DNA of 55,219 nt, taken from assembly GCA_024220525.1 (NCBI GenBank), contig JAMYWO010000105.1, forward strand, positions 79,214-134,432, in the 5' to 3' direction. Positions within the stretch are counted from its first letter, which is position 1. Each line of letters begins with the position of its first letter. The translations under genes and the position numbers were made by a program. The notes beneath the pieces were generated by a model. The model saw nothing but the letters and a program-made list of their open reading frames with translations, was not told where the DNA came from and made no database searches. This document shows positions 36,196 to 48,740 of the stretch, piece after piece. This DNA comes from Cochliopodium minus (Eukaryota > Discosea > Himatismenida > Cochliopodiidae).

Positions 36196-36270
36196 TCTAT
36201 TTGTCTACAATCTCAATAATCTTTGGAAAAACATTTAATTAAAAAAAATTTGTCAAATTATTAAGTCAAA

Positions 36271-37410
36271 ATGTTTGAAGATAAAAGGATTAATGGAATT
36301 GAGGAGATTTTCTGCTTATCAGACATTCATATTGATTTCAAAGAGAATTTCCAAATCATCAATGATATCGACGATCAAATCTACCAAAATGCGATCCTCA
36401 TCGTTGCTGGAGATATCTCATCAAATCTGGAAAAGATAGAAGCAGCATTACAAATATTAAAAAAAAAATTCAAAGAGATTTTCTTTTGGTAAGAGATTAC
36501 AACCCCACCCAAACAACATTTTAAAACATCATAATCTTGTAGCCCAGGGAATCATGAGCTGTGGCTATCAAAAAATCTTCCATATAAAACATCTTTTGAA
36601 AAATTTGAAAAAATAGAAGAGATGTGCCAAAAAAATAGGATATTCACTTCACCAATGAAAATGTAATTATCCTTTTTCAATATTGGATTTACCTAACTTT
36701 AATAAAATTCACTAAGAAAGAAATGATTGCCTATATATTGTTCCATTGCTTTCATGGTACGAATCATCATTTGATGAAGAGAAATTGGATGAAAAGGATG
36801 AAGAATCATTAAAGATGTGGTAAAAAATAATCATTCAAAAGGTTATATTTGTTCTCAATTTTTTACTATGATATATTTCCAGGTCAGATAATTATCTTTG
36901 CAACTTTGGAGGGCAAGATGCTGTCAAATATTTTTCAGAAATCAACATCAAGAAAAATTGCATCCGAAAATTCGATCTGCCTTGCATCACGTTCTCCCAT
37001 TTCCTCCCATTCCGCGAATTGTTGCCCAATAAGGATTATTTGACTTTCAAAGCATTGACCAAAGTATCTGGATCGGGCACATTGGCTTCTCAATTGAAGA
37101 TCATAGAACCTATCTTACATATTTATGGTAAAAAGAAAGAATTTTGAGTATATATAAAAATTATTGTTATTAGATAATATAATTTATGATCACTATCTAA
37201 GAATCAATTATTTTGTATCAATTGATTCAAATTTTTGTTAATTTCAAAAAAAATTATTTTACAATATTTAATTTTTCATTTCCAACAGGACATACTCACA
37301 TTAATAAAAGTGAAGAGCTTAATGGAATAAAATTTGTCCAAAACGCTCTCAAGTACCCTCGTGAAAGAAAAAACAAGATCTTTGATCCAAAATCTGTATA
37401 CAAATTTTAA
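36271..37410 (+). CDS. Calcineurin-like metallophosphoesterase
   Basis: Two-metal phosphoesterase with all five signature blocks: LSDIHID, VAGDIS, PGNHELW, SHFLP and GHTH. Exons begin at 36271, about 36542, 36724, 36883 and 37290; the second begins CPGNHE after a TG|C junction. The short form (about 280 residues) with GHTHIN near the C-terminus resembles the MPPED/Ser-Thr-phosphatase-like group. The substrate is unknown and no signal peptide is visible, so it is probably cytosolic. The start codon lies only 75 bp after the stop of the WWE/oxygenase gene on the same strand. Confidence 0.88.
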
Positions 37411-37672
37411 TTTAAAAAAAAAAAAATTAAAAAAAAAAACAAATCAACAAATTAGTTTCTCTTTTTTTACCAATATCATTTTTAAGAAAGCAAAACACGA
37501 TTAATAAAAAACCTTGCACAAAAAGTCTATAGGAATCCACTTTAATTTTATATTTTTACGAAAACAAATAATACCGTTTTTTTTCATCATATCCTTTTTA
37601 AATTTCTTTTTTTCACAAACTGACTTGATTTTAAATAAAAAAAAATATAAAAATTTAATTTAATAAAAAAAA

Positions 37673-39489
37673 ATGAATTCAAGTTTGAAAAATAGCCTCA
37701 GTGTTCCCATCCTCAAGTTTGCCCAGAATGACGAAGTTTTGTTCACAAAGATAATCAAGCACCTCGAAATAGATTCTTTTTTGAATTTGATGAAAAGCTG
37801 CAAAACCATCCACAAAATCATCTCTTCGCAGAATGCTTGGAAGAAATTGCATAAATTGATGCCTAAAGATCTTAATGTCCCAACTGGTTGGTCTTTTAAA
37901 AAACAGGTTTTGGCGGCAAACTGTTTGTTGAGGAAGATGGAGAGGAAGAATAGGGAGATACTTATGAAATTGAGCTCGTTGGAGAGGAAATCCAATTCCG
38001 AGGAGATCATAAATTATATGAAGGCCAATCAGGAAATCGATCATTTCACCAATCCAACCTCATTCAACAACTATAGTAAACCCAAAATATAAATAAAATA
38101 AAAAAAAATCAATCAAAAATTATTGATATCGGAATATACCTCACAACATATCAGCTCCAAATTAAATGTCAAAATTTTTGTTTTAATATAATTGGTTCCT
38201 TTCATAGGGAATAAAATCAAAAAGAATAAGTTGCAAGAGAAGACCAATAAATTGATAGACAAAGCATTGGATAAAGAAAAGAGTAAGATGAAGAAGGTGA
38301 ATAAGAACGAGAGCAAATTCATAGTGTTGTGCTGCTTCGATGAGAGCGTCGAATTCAATTTTTTGAAGCAGACATATGGAATGGACAAGAGTATGGGGAG
38401 CACAAATCAGATTTTTGCGAATGAATATGTGAAGATATATATCCTTTCGGGTATGACAAAACTTTAAAAACTTTAATCTCCGCTAACAAAAACTTGATAA
38501 TAGGATTGAGGGAAATCTTGCAACAAATCGAGAGCGAAATACCAAAATCTCACCAACATTTCAGCAAATTGATCTTGGAGACATGCAGGAATCCACATCA
38601 AACAGAATGGACGAAAAAGATCACAGAAGCAGTGACTATTCTATGGAAGATGGATCTTGTGCAGAAGAACGCAATAGATCAGCTCATGTATCTCTACAAC
38701 GTCAACGACAACAGAAGAGGGAAAATGATGATCCACACGCTTCGGGAATTGTTGAACAATAATCCCGGTCTCAACAAATTAACACAAGAGAATTACAATG
38801 TTTCTGTGAGGGATTTTTATTTGGCATCTTACGAATATTCCTACGAGTTTTCTCTCAAAATTTTCCAGATCAGAATCCTCAACCTTTCTTCTCTTTCCTT
38901 TCGCGAGCGCAACTTCAACAAGGTGCTGCACATGTTCCTCGACAAGAAGGACATCAGCATGGTTTTGTTTGGGATGAGTGTCTGTGAGGGAATGAACGAG
39001 ATCAGCACTTCTGAGCAAATCAAACTTTTCGAAATCTACAAGTTGGGTAAATAATTTTATATAATGAAAAAATGATAAATAACTTTTTTTAAAAAACTTG
39101 GATAAATTAAAATTATTTATTATTTCGTTTTTTAATTTTTTTTTTAATAAGCCGAAAATTACTGCAACAACGATTTCTTCAAACTCGTTCATAAACAACT
39201 CCTCCTCAACATCCAAAATGCTGTACTCTCATTCAACATCAACACTTCGAAAAGCCTCTCCATAGACAGCTCCCCAAGCAAAAAGCCCACTAACGGTGAG
39301 AATTCTCAACAAGAAAAGTCTTTCATGGCAATCAAAATGAAACTCAGGAACATCTCCCATCATTCCAAGTATCTCCCCGCCAACAACATTGTCTTCACTC
39401 ATAATTCCGATGAAAAAATTTGTGACAAGTTGAATAAGGCCATCCAGCTTGTTTATTTGAGTTCTTCAGTTGGGCTGTCAAACATTTGA
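37673..39489 (+). CDS. F-box-containing protein of unknown function
   Basis: Four exons (37673-about 38074, 38208-38451, 38506-39049 and about 39152-39489). The first encodes an F-box-like helical segment (LFTKIIKHLEIDSFLNL, CKTIHKIISSQNAWKKLHKL), expected to bind Skp1. It is followed by a coiled coil (LLRKMERKNREILMKLSSL). The rest (about 390 residues) contains a helical region, YLYNVNDNRRGKMMIHTLRE and CRNPHQTEWTKK, and a Ser-rich tail; I recognise no substrate-binding domain there. With the preceding gene but one it makes two F-box proteins in a 7-kb stretch. The intron at 38452-38505 is only about 54 bp. Confidence 0.75.
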
Positions 39490-39798
39490 AGACCACAAAC
39501 TTTGTTTTGATATTGTTTTTTTGTAATTGAAAAATAAACATTTGTTTTAACAAACCCTTTGTTTTTTTCAAAACAACTTTTTTTTTTTGAAAAAAACACC
39601 AAAGACAATTATTTGATCAAAATAATATTTGTTTTGGGGACAAACACATCACTGACCGAGAATTACACACTAGAAAAGTTCCCTTAAAAATTCTTTCAAA
39701 GTTAATTGATTTTTTAATTAGAGATAAAAAAAGCAAAGCCAAAAATAACTAAAGAAATTTGAATTTAAAAAAAAATTGATTTGATTCAAAAATAAAAA
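39490..39798. other. Convergent intergenic region
   Basis: 3' flanks of the F-box gene and the TatD gene. It contains poly-T, poly-A and several ACAAACAC/CAAAACAA-like words, but no gene. Confidence 0.55.
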
Positions 39799-41177
39799 TT
39801 AATTTGATTTATTAAACAATTCAAAATAATTTTTTGTGGTTTGTTCCATGACTAGTTCTCTTGAAATGTTTTTTGTTTTGGATATGATGTCGACAGAATG
39901 GGAAATATTAATCAATCTGTTCCTTTCTCCCTTAACATGAGACAAAGCAGGGACATCCTAAAATGAAAATGAAAAATAAATAAAAAATTAATAAAAAATA
40001 AATAAAAATAAATGAAAAATATTTACAGTTTCAAGCAGCAATCTTTCAATTGGAACCAATTTAACAATTTCAAGTTTGAGTTCCTCCCTCACTGTCGAAG
40101 GAGGGACAGAAAAATAAAAACCCTGTTCAATTCCTTTTTTAATATTTTTTTTTGATCTTGTTTTAAAAAAAAAAAAAATAAAAAAAATAAAATTAATAAT
40201 TTAAAAATTAAAAAAAAAAATTACCCATCAAAAGCATGCAGCAAAGTTTTTTTGGCAAAGTTCGTTAAAAGAGAAATAGCAGGTAAACTGGCAGATCTTG
40301 AAAAAAAAATCATAAAAAAAATTAAAAAATTTTTAAAATAAATGTGAAACCTGGAGTGAACTTTTTTTTTTTTTTAAAAAAAAGTGATATTGAAAATCCT
40401 ATCATCTGCTATCTTGTTTACCATTTAAAGGCAATTTAAGTTCGTCGGAAAGGTGAGCTTGTGCTAAAAGAATTTCTCTTTGTAAATTTCTTTCCTTTTC
40501 TGTCGGAGCCTATTTTACATTAGGTTATTAAAAATAAAATAAAAAATAAATATTAAAAAATAAAATAAAACAAATTTAAAAATATTATTAAAAATATTTG
40601 CATTATTCTTTAGAAAATCTAGCCCCACTTCACCAATGGTGACAATTTCTTTCCTATTTTCTCGAATCAGTTTAAAAATGTCCTCTATTTCTTTGTTTTG
40701 AGAAACCACTTTTGCAGGATGCAACCCTAACTAACATCAAAAAAAAAAAGGTACAAATTATTTACTGTTTTGACTTTTTTTTTTTTCAAAGAAATTTTTA
40801 CTCCACAATCTATCAATTCTGGATATTTTTGTCTCATTTTCAATACTTCTTTTCCAGTTTCCAAATCTTCTGATACCTTTTAAATATTTTGATTATTTGA
40901 GCCAAATAATTTGAATACCACTATATTTCTCAATGAATTCCAATATCGATTATTTTTGTATAATCATTAAAAATCCTTGAATATTCAAATTTTGATCATA
41001 ATTGATTCTATATCGGTTTAAGATATCTTTTTTTTTTACCAATTGAATTTTCTTGAAGCAATATTCAGTTGAGTTAAGGATTTCCACAATATTGCTTTCA
41101 ATTTCTTGTTCATTCATACTGGGAGTATAGAGATGTGTGTGGGAATCACAGATAAAATTTTTGATTTTTCCCTCCAT
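39799..41177 (-). CDS. TatD-family metal-dependent nuclease
   Basis: TatD enzymes are two-metal deoxyribonucleases involved in DNA repair and breakdown. The metal-site motifs appear in order: CDSHTHLY, IGEVGLDF, VHSR, LLHAFDG and LLLETD, so the site looks complete. Exons include 41177-about 41041, about 40875-40800, 40733-40630, 40509-40427, 40360-40351 (10 nt), about 40305-40225, about 40136-40029 and 39973-39799. The VHSR motif exists only if the 10-nt exon is used. The piece between the first exon and the one starting near 40875 is not resolved; an exon with ILEFIEKYSGIQ may lie there. A gene this small with eight or more exons is typical of this genome. Confidence 0.85.
40351..40360 (-). 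other. 10-nt microexon in the TatD gene
   Basis: The exon TTCACTCCAG lies between AAAAAG and GTTTCAC. With one base from the exon before (G) and the next exon (A), it encodes V-H-S-R, where His is a conserved metal ligand of the family. Confidence 0.8.
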
Positions 41178-41530
41178 TTTTTATTTAATTCAAAAAAATA
41201 TTACAAAACTGATTAGATATAACCTAACTGCTATAACTTTTTATTTTAGAACTTTCAGACTGTCATAAAAAAGTTAAAAAATTCTGAATGTAATAAAGTT
41301 TTTTATTTTTTATGACGTATAATCTAAAAGAACTCCAGAATGTCTCAATCTACCGAAAAAATTAAAAAATTATCGAAATAATAATGTTTAATTGGATTTT
41401 TTAAATGTCCATTGAATATTCTGGTTATATTTTGAGTTATAATGAAGTTGTTGAAGAGATGATAGGTAATTTTCTGGAGATTGAAAACTTCAATTGATAA
41501 TGTCAAATTTTCTAACCAGTATAAATTGAA
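41178..41530. other. Intergenic region between two minus-strand genes
   Basis: 3' flank of the aminotransferase and upstream region of TatD. A/T-rich; no gene or repeat recognised. Confidence 0.55.
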
Positions 41531-43189
41531 TTATTTAGTCAAACTGTTCGCAATTCTCTTTGCTTTTTCTTCAGTGATTCCCAAATGGATACGAATGAGC
41601 CCACTGTTAAGAGGGTTTCCTTCGAAGAACATGGAACCAGGGGCTACACCAATACCCTTTTGGAGACCCAACAAAACTGCAGCAAGGTCAGATTCGGAGT
41701 TGTGGTGGAACATAGCATACATAGAACCACGTGGTCTAATCAACTTCCATCCGAAAACTATAAAAGAAAATGTATAATGTAAAAATTAATCAATGAACAA
41801 ATAATATAAATAATATAAATAATATAAATAATATAAATAATATAAATAATATAAATATTTATTTTTTATTAACTTCTTCTTTACCTTTTTCCAAAGCAAC
41901 TGATAAAGTTTCGAGGTTGTTTCTCATCATAACGGACTCCTTCTCAATGTGCTCAGCATAATCATCAGAATGTTGGGTGAGGTATCTCCCGAGAGAGTGT
42001 TGTTGAACAGGGACAGAGATGTAGATGGGATCATGAGTAGCCATGAGCTTGGAAATGGTGTTAGAATTGGAAATGATATAACCCAATCTCCAACTTTGGC
42101 AACCCAAGTTCTTAGAGAACCCTCTGCAAGTGATCACGTATGGGTAGTCTTGCACGTTAAAGGTATTTGCCATGGATTGGAGTTTGTGAGGTGGCCAGAT
42201 CAAGTCGCAGTAGATCTCGTCGAAGATCAAGTAACATTGGTATTTGTGTGTTAGTTCCACGTATTTGGACATTTGTTCTTTGGTCAATACAGCCCCTGAA
42301 AAAAAATCAAAAATTAAATTTGAAATAAAAATTCAGAGAATGGCTGTCCGCATTCCTATAATTTATTTTTTTATAATAAAATCTGAAGCTATCTTGATGG
42401 CTATTGTAGTGTATTCCTCTTAATAATATTTTTTTTTTACCTGATGGATTTCCAGGATTACAGACAATGATAGCATTAAGTCCATCTTTCAAAAATTGTT
42501 CCAATTTCTCGAAATCAGGAGTCCAATCTTCATTTTTTGCCAAAGGGAGATACCATGGCTTTTTACCGGTGATCTCCATCACTTGTTTTTCGTGATAGGT
42601 ATAAAATGGATTGGTTACTGCAATTTTATCTTTTCCTTGTTTATGGAGGGTGACCAATGTGCTATATATTGCTCCACTAAAAAAAAATATAATGAGAAAT
42701 TTTGTGGAAAATTAATCAAATTTTAGAAAATTTATTTCGGTATAGATATGGGTTTAATATCTTTTTCGTATTAACAAATTTGATTTATGATAATTATAAA
42801 TTCATTGAATATACCTGACTCCTGATGTTGCAAAGATATTATCAATGGTAAGATTTTGGATCCCATAGTGCACCTTGCTAATTTTCAAGAGGGATTCTCT
42901 ATATTCATTCTCTCCCATTCTATTTCTATATGAATGTACATCAGAGTCTTCCAAGATCAAATCGCTGGTGATTTTTCTGAGCTTTTCTGGTGGCTATTGA
43001 TGATAAAAGGGTATTAATTTTGATTTGGAAAAATTGATATAATATTAATCAGTATTTTCTTACAGATAATTCAATCATTCCTTGTGCAAGATTCTCGAGA
43101 TTCCATTTTTGACAAAAATCAAAGATATCTCTCATGGTTGCTGTGGTTGGGATTTGTTTGACTGCATCTTCCAAAGATATGTTACTCAT
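41531..43189 (-). CDS. PLP-dependent aminotransferase, class I/II
   Basis: Transfers amino groups between amino acids and 2-oxo acids using pyridoxal phosphate. Five exons: about 43189-43064, 42996-42820, 42677-42440, 42296-41886 and 41757-41531. The fold-type I landmarks are visible: ATSGVSGAIYS, NPFYTYH, VCNPGNPSG, IFDEIYCDLIW (Asp that contacts the pyridine nitrogen) and the Schiff-base lysine in CRGFSKNLGCQSWRLGYI. The C-terminal part has GIGVAPGSMF and LIRIHLG. It resembles the aspartate/kynurenine/alanine aminotransferase groups; the exact substrate cannot be told. No targeting signal is evident. Length (about 390 residues) fits the family. Confidence 0.9.
41803..41861. repeat. 9-bp tandem repeat (AAATAATAT) in an intron
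   Basis: About six perfect copies in the last intron of the aminotransferase gene; likely to vary in copy number. Confidence 0.92.
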
Positions 43190-43396
43190 TTTCACTTTTT
43201 TTTTTTAATATTTGAATAAAAAGAAAAATTATTTTTGAAAAAATTTCTTTTATTAGTTGTCATATCGAATGAAATACTGAATTGTTGAATTAAAAAGTCA
43301 CGCGAGGGAGATAATAAATTTTAATTGGAATTTTCATTCGAGATTTTAATATTTTAATTCAAAAATCACATTTTTATTAAAAGGCGATCAATCAGA

Positions 43397-46300
43397 CTAC
43401 TTATTTTCAATAGTCTGGGTTTTAGGATCAAAGTTGTTAGTATTAACTTTGTTATCGTTTCTAGGAGAAAGAGGATCAACAAAAGGTTTGATATCCAAAG
43501 AAAACAAATCACAAAAAAAGCCGGAAATGGTGGTATTGTTCTGATACCTATCGTTGATCTCTTTAATGAGGGCATCACGTGAATCAATGGGCCTTTTATA
43601 GATTTTTTGTCCTTCCCTGATCACACGATTGGCATTGATCATAGTTTGACGGACGAGAATGGGCAACAATCTTTTATTTAAAATCATTCCATCAGTGACA
43701 GGACCAAAGAATGGGATTTTCTTATCAAGATAATAGAATTAGTTAAATCATTTTAAAAAAAAAAAATAAAAAAATCTATAAGAAATCTCAAAAAATATCA
43801 AATAATATCAAATGATATCAAAACTTTTTTTACATCTTTTGTTGGGATCAAAGGACCAGATCCACTGATAGTTTCTTTTCTTTCATCTCTCGAGCTCTCT
43901 TTTGAATCGCTTTTGGTAACAACAGATATTCTGAACAAGCCGTCTTCGAGAGGGTAGATGATCAAGTGGACAAAGCCGAATTGAGAAGTGACAGTGGAAG
44001 GATCATAATCCTTTTTGTTTTCGCTCCACACAATGGTACAAATGTCGTTACCCACGTGCTTTTTCTTTTTGATTTGTTGAGGATCATTGGAGTTGGTTGG
44101 CATCAAGCAAATGTCGTGGAAAATGACTTCGACAGTAGGGTTAGACCAGTAAACTGCCTTATCTAAAAAAGAGAAAAAAGATTCGATAAAAAAAATTGTT
44201 TTTTTTTTAAATAAAATTTTGACCTCCATTCTTTGTTGATAACCCTCCCAAAAACCCTTGATGGTCTTCCAAATTGACAGTCCAAGCCATACCTTGCATG
44301 AAATCAGAGTAGAGCTTGGTTCTCTTGTCGTTCTTCAAGATCTCCTCTTGTGACTCCTGCCCCTCTTTCACCAACAAAGCTCCGATCTTGACAATCTCTC
44401 TCACATGACGCTTGTCCAAGTCATTCAAAGCTCTTCTAAACTTGGAGTTATTTTTGATTCTCACCAATCTCTTTCTCCAAGAAACTCCCAACATACCACA
44501 AGATCCCATGAGGATTCTGGGGAGATGGAAAATGGAAAGAGCTTTTTCGGGTTCTTGAGTTAAAGTGAGGGGTGTTCTGGGCTCGAAAGATAAGTTTTGT
44601 TCCTCTTCTGCTTCTTGGTACTCCAAGTTGGTTTCAAATTGCTTGATTTCTTCGACGGGAATTTGGGAGGAGGTGTAAGGCTTGCAAAAAGAAGAATCAG
44701 AAGAGATGATCTCAGGATGTACTTCTGAAATGAAGTTCAAAAATTCAGTGACACTATCATTTTGGTAGGTATTGGGATACTTTGGCAAATCGTCTTTTTT
44801 CCTTTTATGATTATTTGTGTTGACTGAAAGAGGTGGCACATACTTGACATCCCCCAAAGTTTCTTTGATAGGTTTGGGAGGGTCTATAGACTTGAAAAGA
44901 TTGATATCCAACTGACAATCCCATGTATATTTTCCTATATTATCACGTAGAGTAATTCTGACGAATGTTTTATCTTTTTGGAGTCCTTTGGAAACACTGT
45001 TCCCGTCTTTTAGTTCTCTAAATGAAAAAATGGAATTTCCTCCGTACATAAAATGAAGTGTATCAGGATTCATCTCTTCATCAGCGTTTTTAGGGAGGTC
45101 GTACTCCTTACAAATCATGGACTCAGGCCCGCTGGGAGTAGGAAAATTACTGTAAAAAATGAGCAATTGACGCAAGACAGACTCAGCAATGTCCTTGACA
45201 TTTTGCACACTTTTTGCTTCAGATGGTAGTGAAATGTCGCTCAAGGAAATCTCTTTTTCAACTCCTTTTTTGTCCTTTCCTTTCTCTTTCTTTTCTGTCT
45301 TTTTTGGGTTTTTATTTGTTATGGTACTGTTTCTTGTCATGTTTTTCCTTAGAGATTCAGGATCTTCTTTGGTATTTGCAGAGTTTTGTGAGTCAAATGA
45401 CTTTGCTTGCAAATTGAGAGCTCCTTCTATCGCATCCATGACTTTTTGTACATATTGTTGTTTGGAGAGAACGTTGGGCTCCATAAGCAAAAACTCCAAA
45501 AGGGTGTTGAAGTGAGAAGCAATAACATCTGTTCTAAACACTCTGGGGCCAACTTTTTTATTAGGATCCAACAACTCCAAAAGATTCTCGCATAATCCCG
45601 TGATGAAAGAGTAACCCAAATTCATGTCAACAACTACTATCTCACTGAACACTACCGAAAGAGAATGGATACATTGAAGTGAAATGACACAGATGTCAAA
45701 GTCTTGATGAATGGAAGATGCAATCAAGGCTTTAAACCCCTTTTGAAGGACAGTTGGTCTTTTTCTTGTGTAGATCTCCTCAAAAATGAAAGTTGTGATA
45801 CCACACAAAGCCACGGACTTACTGTGAGGAATGGAAATGTTCTTAAAAGAGTCTGCCATTAAAAGAAGTGCCACAACTTGTGTACCCACTTCCTCCATCG
45901 TCATTGTATCCAAATCCACATCCTTAAAGTGACTAGGGTAACAAATGATACTGTTCAAAAGGGAAATCGCTTTGGATTGAACTTGTTGAGGAGGTGCTGC
46001 TGTTTTATTGTCTATTTTAAACTATAAAAGGACAAATTAGTTCAAATTATTTTAAAAAAAGCGAATCAGAATTTACCAAAACTTCTATTTCTCTAAGATA
46101 ATCAGGAATCAATACTGTCACACCAGGAAGATTGAAGCAGAAAATATTGGCTGTGTTTCTCATGATACACCATGTGATAGAAGATAGACCTCTGAGCATA
46201 CCCGATCTGATGACACGATAAAAGTGAGTCAAAAATCTTATGTCAATTTTCTTTTTGTGTTGTTTAATGAAGAATCTGCACAAAAGAGTATAAGCCAACA

Positions 46301-48322
46301 AACAACCTCTATTTCTCTTCCTATGAAAATATTTTTGATTTTATATTTAAAAGATTAAAACAAAGACTCTTTTTTTTTTTTTTTTGAATATGTGCTTACT
46401 TGTCCACATTACAAGCTTCGAATAACCAAGGAGTAAAGATTTCGTACAAAGAAAGAGGTGCTTCAAGCTCAAAATGCTTTTCTTCAGATTCTTGCAAGAT
46501 GTCAATGATATCAGAAATACAGTTCATGGCAAGAGCAAAGTTCTCACTCTCCATTATTTTGTTGGGGTTGTCAAGGATTCTCAATATGATGAACCAATTC
46601 TTTTCAATGGATTCTTTTGTCCATGTTATGGAGGCCAATTTAGTGTCTGAAACCCTAGTTACTTCGTCTTCAGATTGTGGCCTGTAAATGTTTTCTTCCA
46701 AGAGATATGTCATTTGAATCACTATTTCTTTCCATTGTGTAACCACTGATTTCCACTCTACAAGTTGGCTGATCTTTTCTTTGAATTTTCTCCACATATC
46801 ATCGGTGGTGATTGGTGATCTCAACCAGATCAAAAATAAATGCTGGAATATAAAGAAATAAATTTAAAATTGAAGAAAATAGAATTAATCAATAGATTTT
46901 GCATCTTTCTGATTATAAAATTTAATATTTAATTTATATACCGAAACTAGAGCATCTGACATGCCAAAAGATATATTATCAATAGATTGAGGTTTGAATT
47001 GAGTAAGCAACTTGTATGTAGTATCCAACAAAGTGAATTGAAGAACATTCCATACCTCCTCGTCTAAATCATCGTACAAATCGAAAGAGAATGATAAATA
47101 AATGGATAAGACCTCTTTACAAAGCTCCTCATGTTCTGGGAGCTGAATTTTCAATGAATTAGTGAAAAATACTTGAGCGATGTTTTGGATGAAATGAATC
47201 CAATATATTTTCAATTTATCTCCAAATTTGGTTTTATTGACCTATGTGATCAAAAATATTATGTGAATGAAGAAAAATATAAATTTTTCTTACCAATAAA
47301 ATCTTTCTGAAAAATTGAAGAGATAGTTTGGTAACTTTATGATATTCAATTGGCAATTTGACATTTTGTTTGTTGAATCCAATCATCAACATGCCATTGC
47401 TTTCACTCCAGATGGTATTATAGATCTTGGGATTGTCTGTCCAAAGAGAATATTTATCAGAAAGAACCCTCTGCAATTCATTGGGGCAAAATTCGAAATT
47501 GATGCCAGATTCATCTGTCAATTCGAGATAAGCTATTTCATCTTTAAAGAAAAGAACAAAATATTGTTTTTGCAACAATTCATACCAAAATTCAAATGTT
47601 TCTTCTTTTTCTGTGATATAATCAAGCAAAAATTGCCACATTTCGATGGATTCTGCAGCTGTAGGTGGAGTTGTTTCAGGGCAAAGAACAAAAGTCTCTC
47701 TGTTTCCCAATTTTGATTTTTGTAATTCAGATAAAAAAGGATCAAGTGTCAATGCATTAGCAAATGTGGGTATCAAAAAGTTACTCACGTTTTCATCTGC
47801 TTCTGATCCAAAAATTTCTATCAATAGCAATAATAATTCAAATCCTGCCATCCTTATGCTATGTTTATTTTCTTTTGTCATACATTTTTCTATAATACGA
47901 GCTATCATTTGAAATTTCCATCTCTTGGCTACTAACTCTGATAAATATTTCAATATTTTCTTCAATACAGCAAGCAATGACAATAATGCATCCACATGAG
48001 CCTTTCCCACTAATATGGTAATGAGTTATAATTGAAATATAATTTTTTTCCAAAATGTATACCCTTTTTCACTGATGTTTCACATTCGACGAATCTATCG
48101 AAGAATACAGTGAATATAAGTTCAGAGTGTTCATTGAAGAAATTGAGAATTTCTTCCTCACTTTTGCTTTCTTTATGATTAAGAACAAAAATAAAATTTT
48201 ATAAATTTTGAAATAAAAGTATATCTACCAAGATAAGAAAGGAGAGATTTGAATCTTTTTGCTGCAGGTGCTTTATCTTTGAAGAAATCCTTTAATTTAC
48301 GACTTTTCAAAGAATCTGACAT
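43397..48322 (-). CDS. RALGAPA: RalGAP alpha subunit (catalytic), RapGAP-domain protein
   Basis: Catalytic subunit of the heterodimeric GTPase activator for Ral/Rheb-like small GTPases, related to tuberin. The N-terminus (MSDSLKSRKLKDFFKDK) and the helical region with LVAKRWKFQMIARIIEKC and SIRMAGFELLLLLIEIFG match the N-terminal region of RalGAP alpha. A long alpha-solenoid follows over many exons. The GAP domain (about 44290-43400) reads WTVNLEDHQGFLGGL, YWSNPTVEVIFHD, then KKKHVGNDICTIVWSE with the asparagine thumb at 44049-44047, and FGFVHLIIYPLEDGLFRI. It ends with LLPILVRQTMINANR. The stop is TAG at 43399-43397. It is head to head with the RalGAP beta gene. Internal exon borders between 46000 and 48200 were not all fixed. 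Confidence 0.9.
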
Positions 48323-48740
48323 TTTATATGCTTTAATAAGATTATAAATTGATTTTTGTTGCAAGGTATGTTTCAACTTCTATTAAGAAGTCTCAATATT
48401 TTTTTATTTTTATTTATTTTTTAAAATTAAGATTCTATATACTCTTAGAGGACAAATGTGGATGATCTGACGATAAATTCATCAGATATACATTTTTGAT
48501 ATCACTTCAAATGCTTGACAAAATTTAAAATTATTAAAAATAAAATAAAAAAAATTAGTATTATAATTAAAATTCTCCATCACTTATAATTATACTAATA
48601 AATGTATTTGCAACACATAATAGATTTAGAATTTCTTGTGCCTGAGAATGGTAGAATCACAATCAATTTTAAAAAAATAAAATATTCACTTTCAACAAAA
48701 TCATTTTTCAAAAAAATAAAAAGAAACAAAGATTTTTTTT
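48323..48740. promoter_or_regulatory. Shared upstream region of the two RalGAP subunit genes
   Basis: About 420 bp between the alpha start codon (minus) and the first recognised beta exon (plus). It is A/T-rich with short GC-containing islands (for example 48440-48475 and 48640-48660). It probably serves both genes. The real first exon of the beta gene may lie inside it, for example near the ATG at 48648. No named motif is claimed. Confidence 0.5.

Noticed and set aside
45189-45595. Plus-strand frames inside RalGAP alpha
   Set aside because: Phe/Ser/Leu-rich antisense of a charged coding exon; the minus-strand protein has clear homology.
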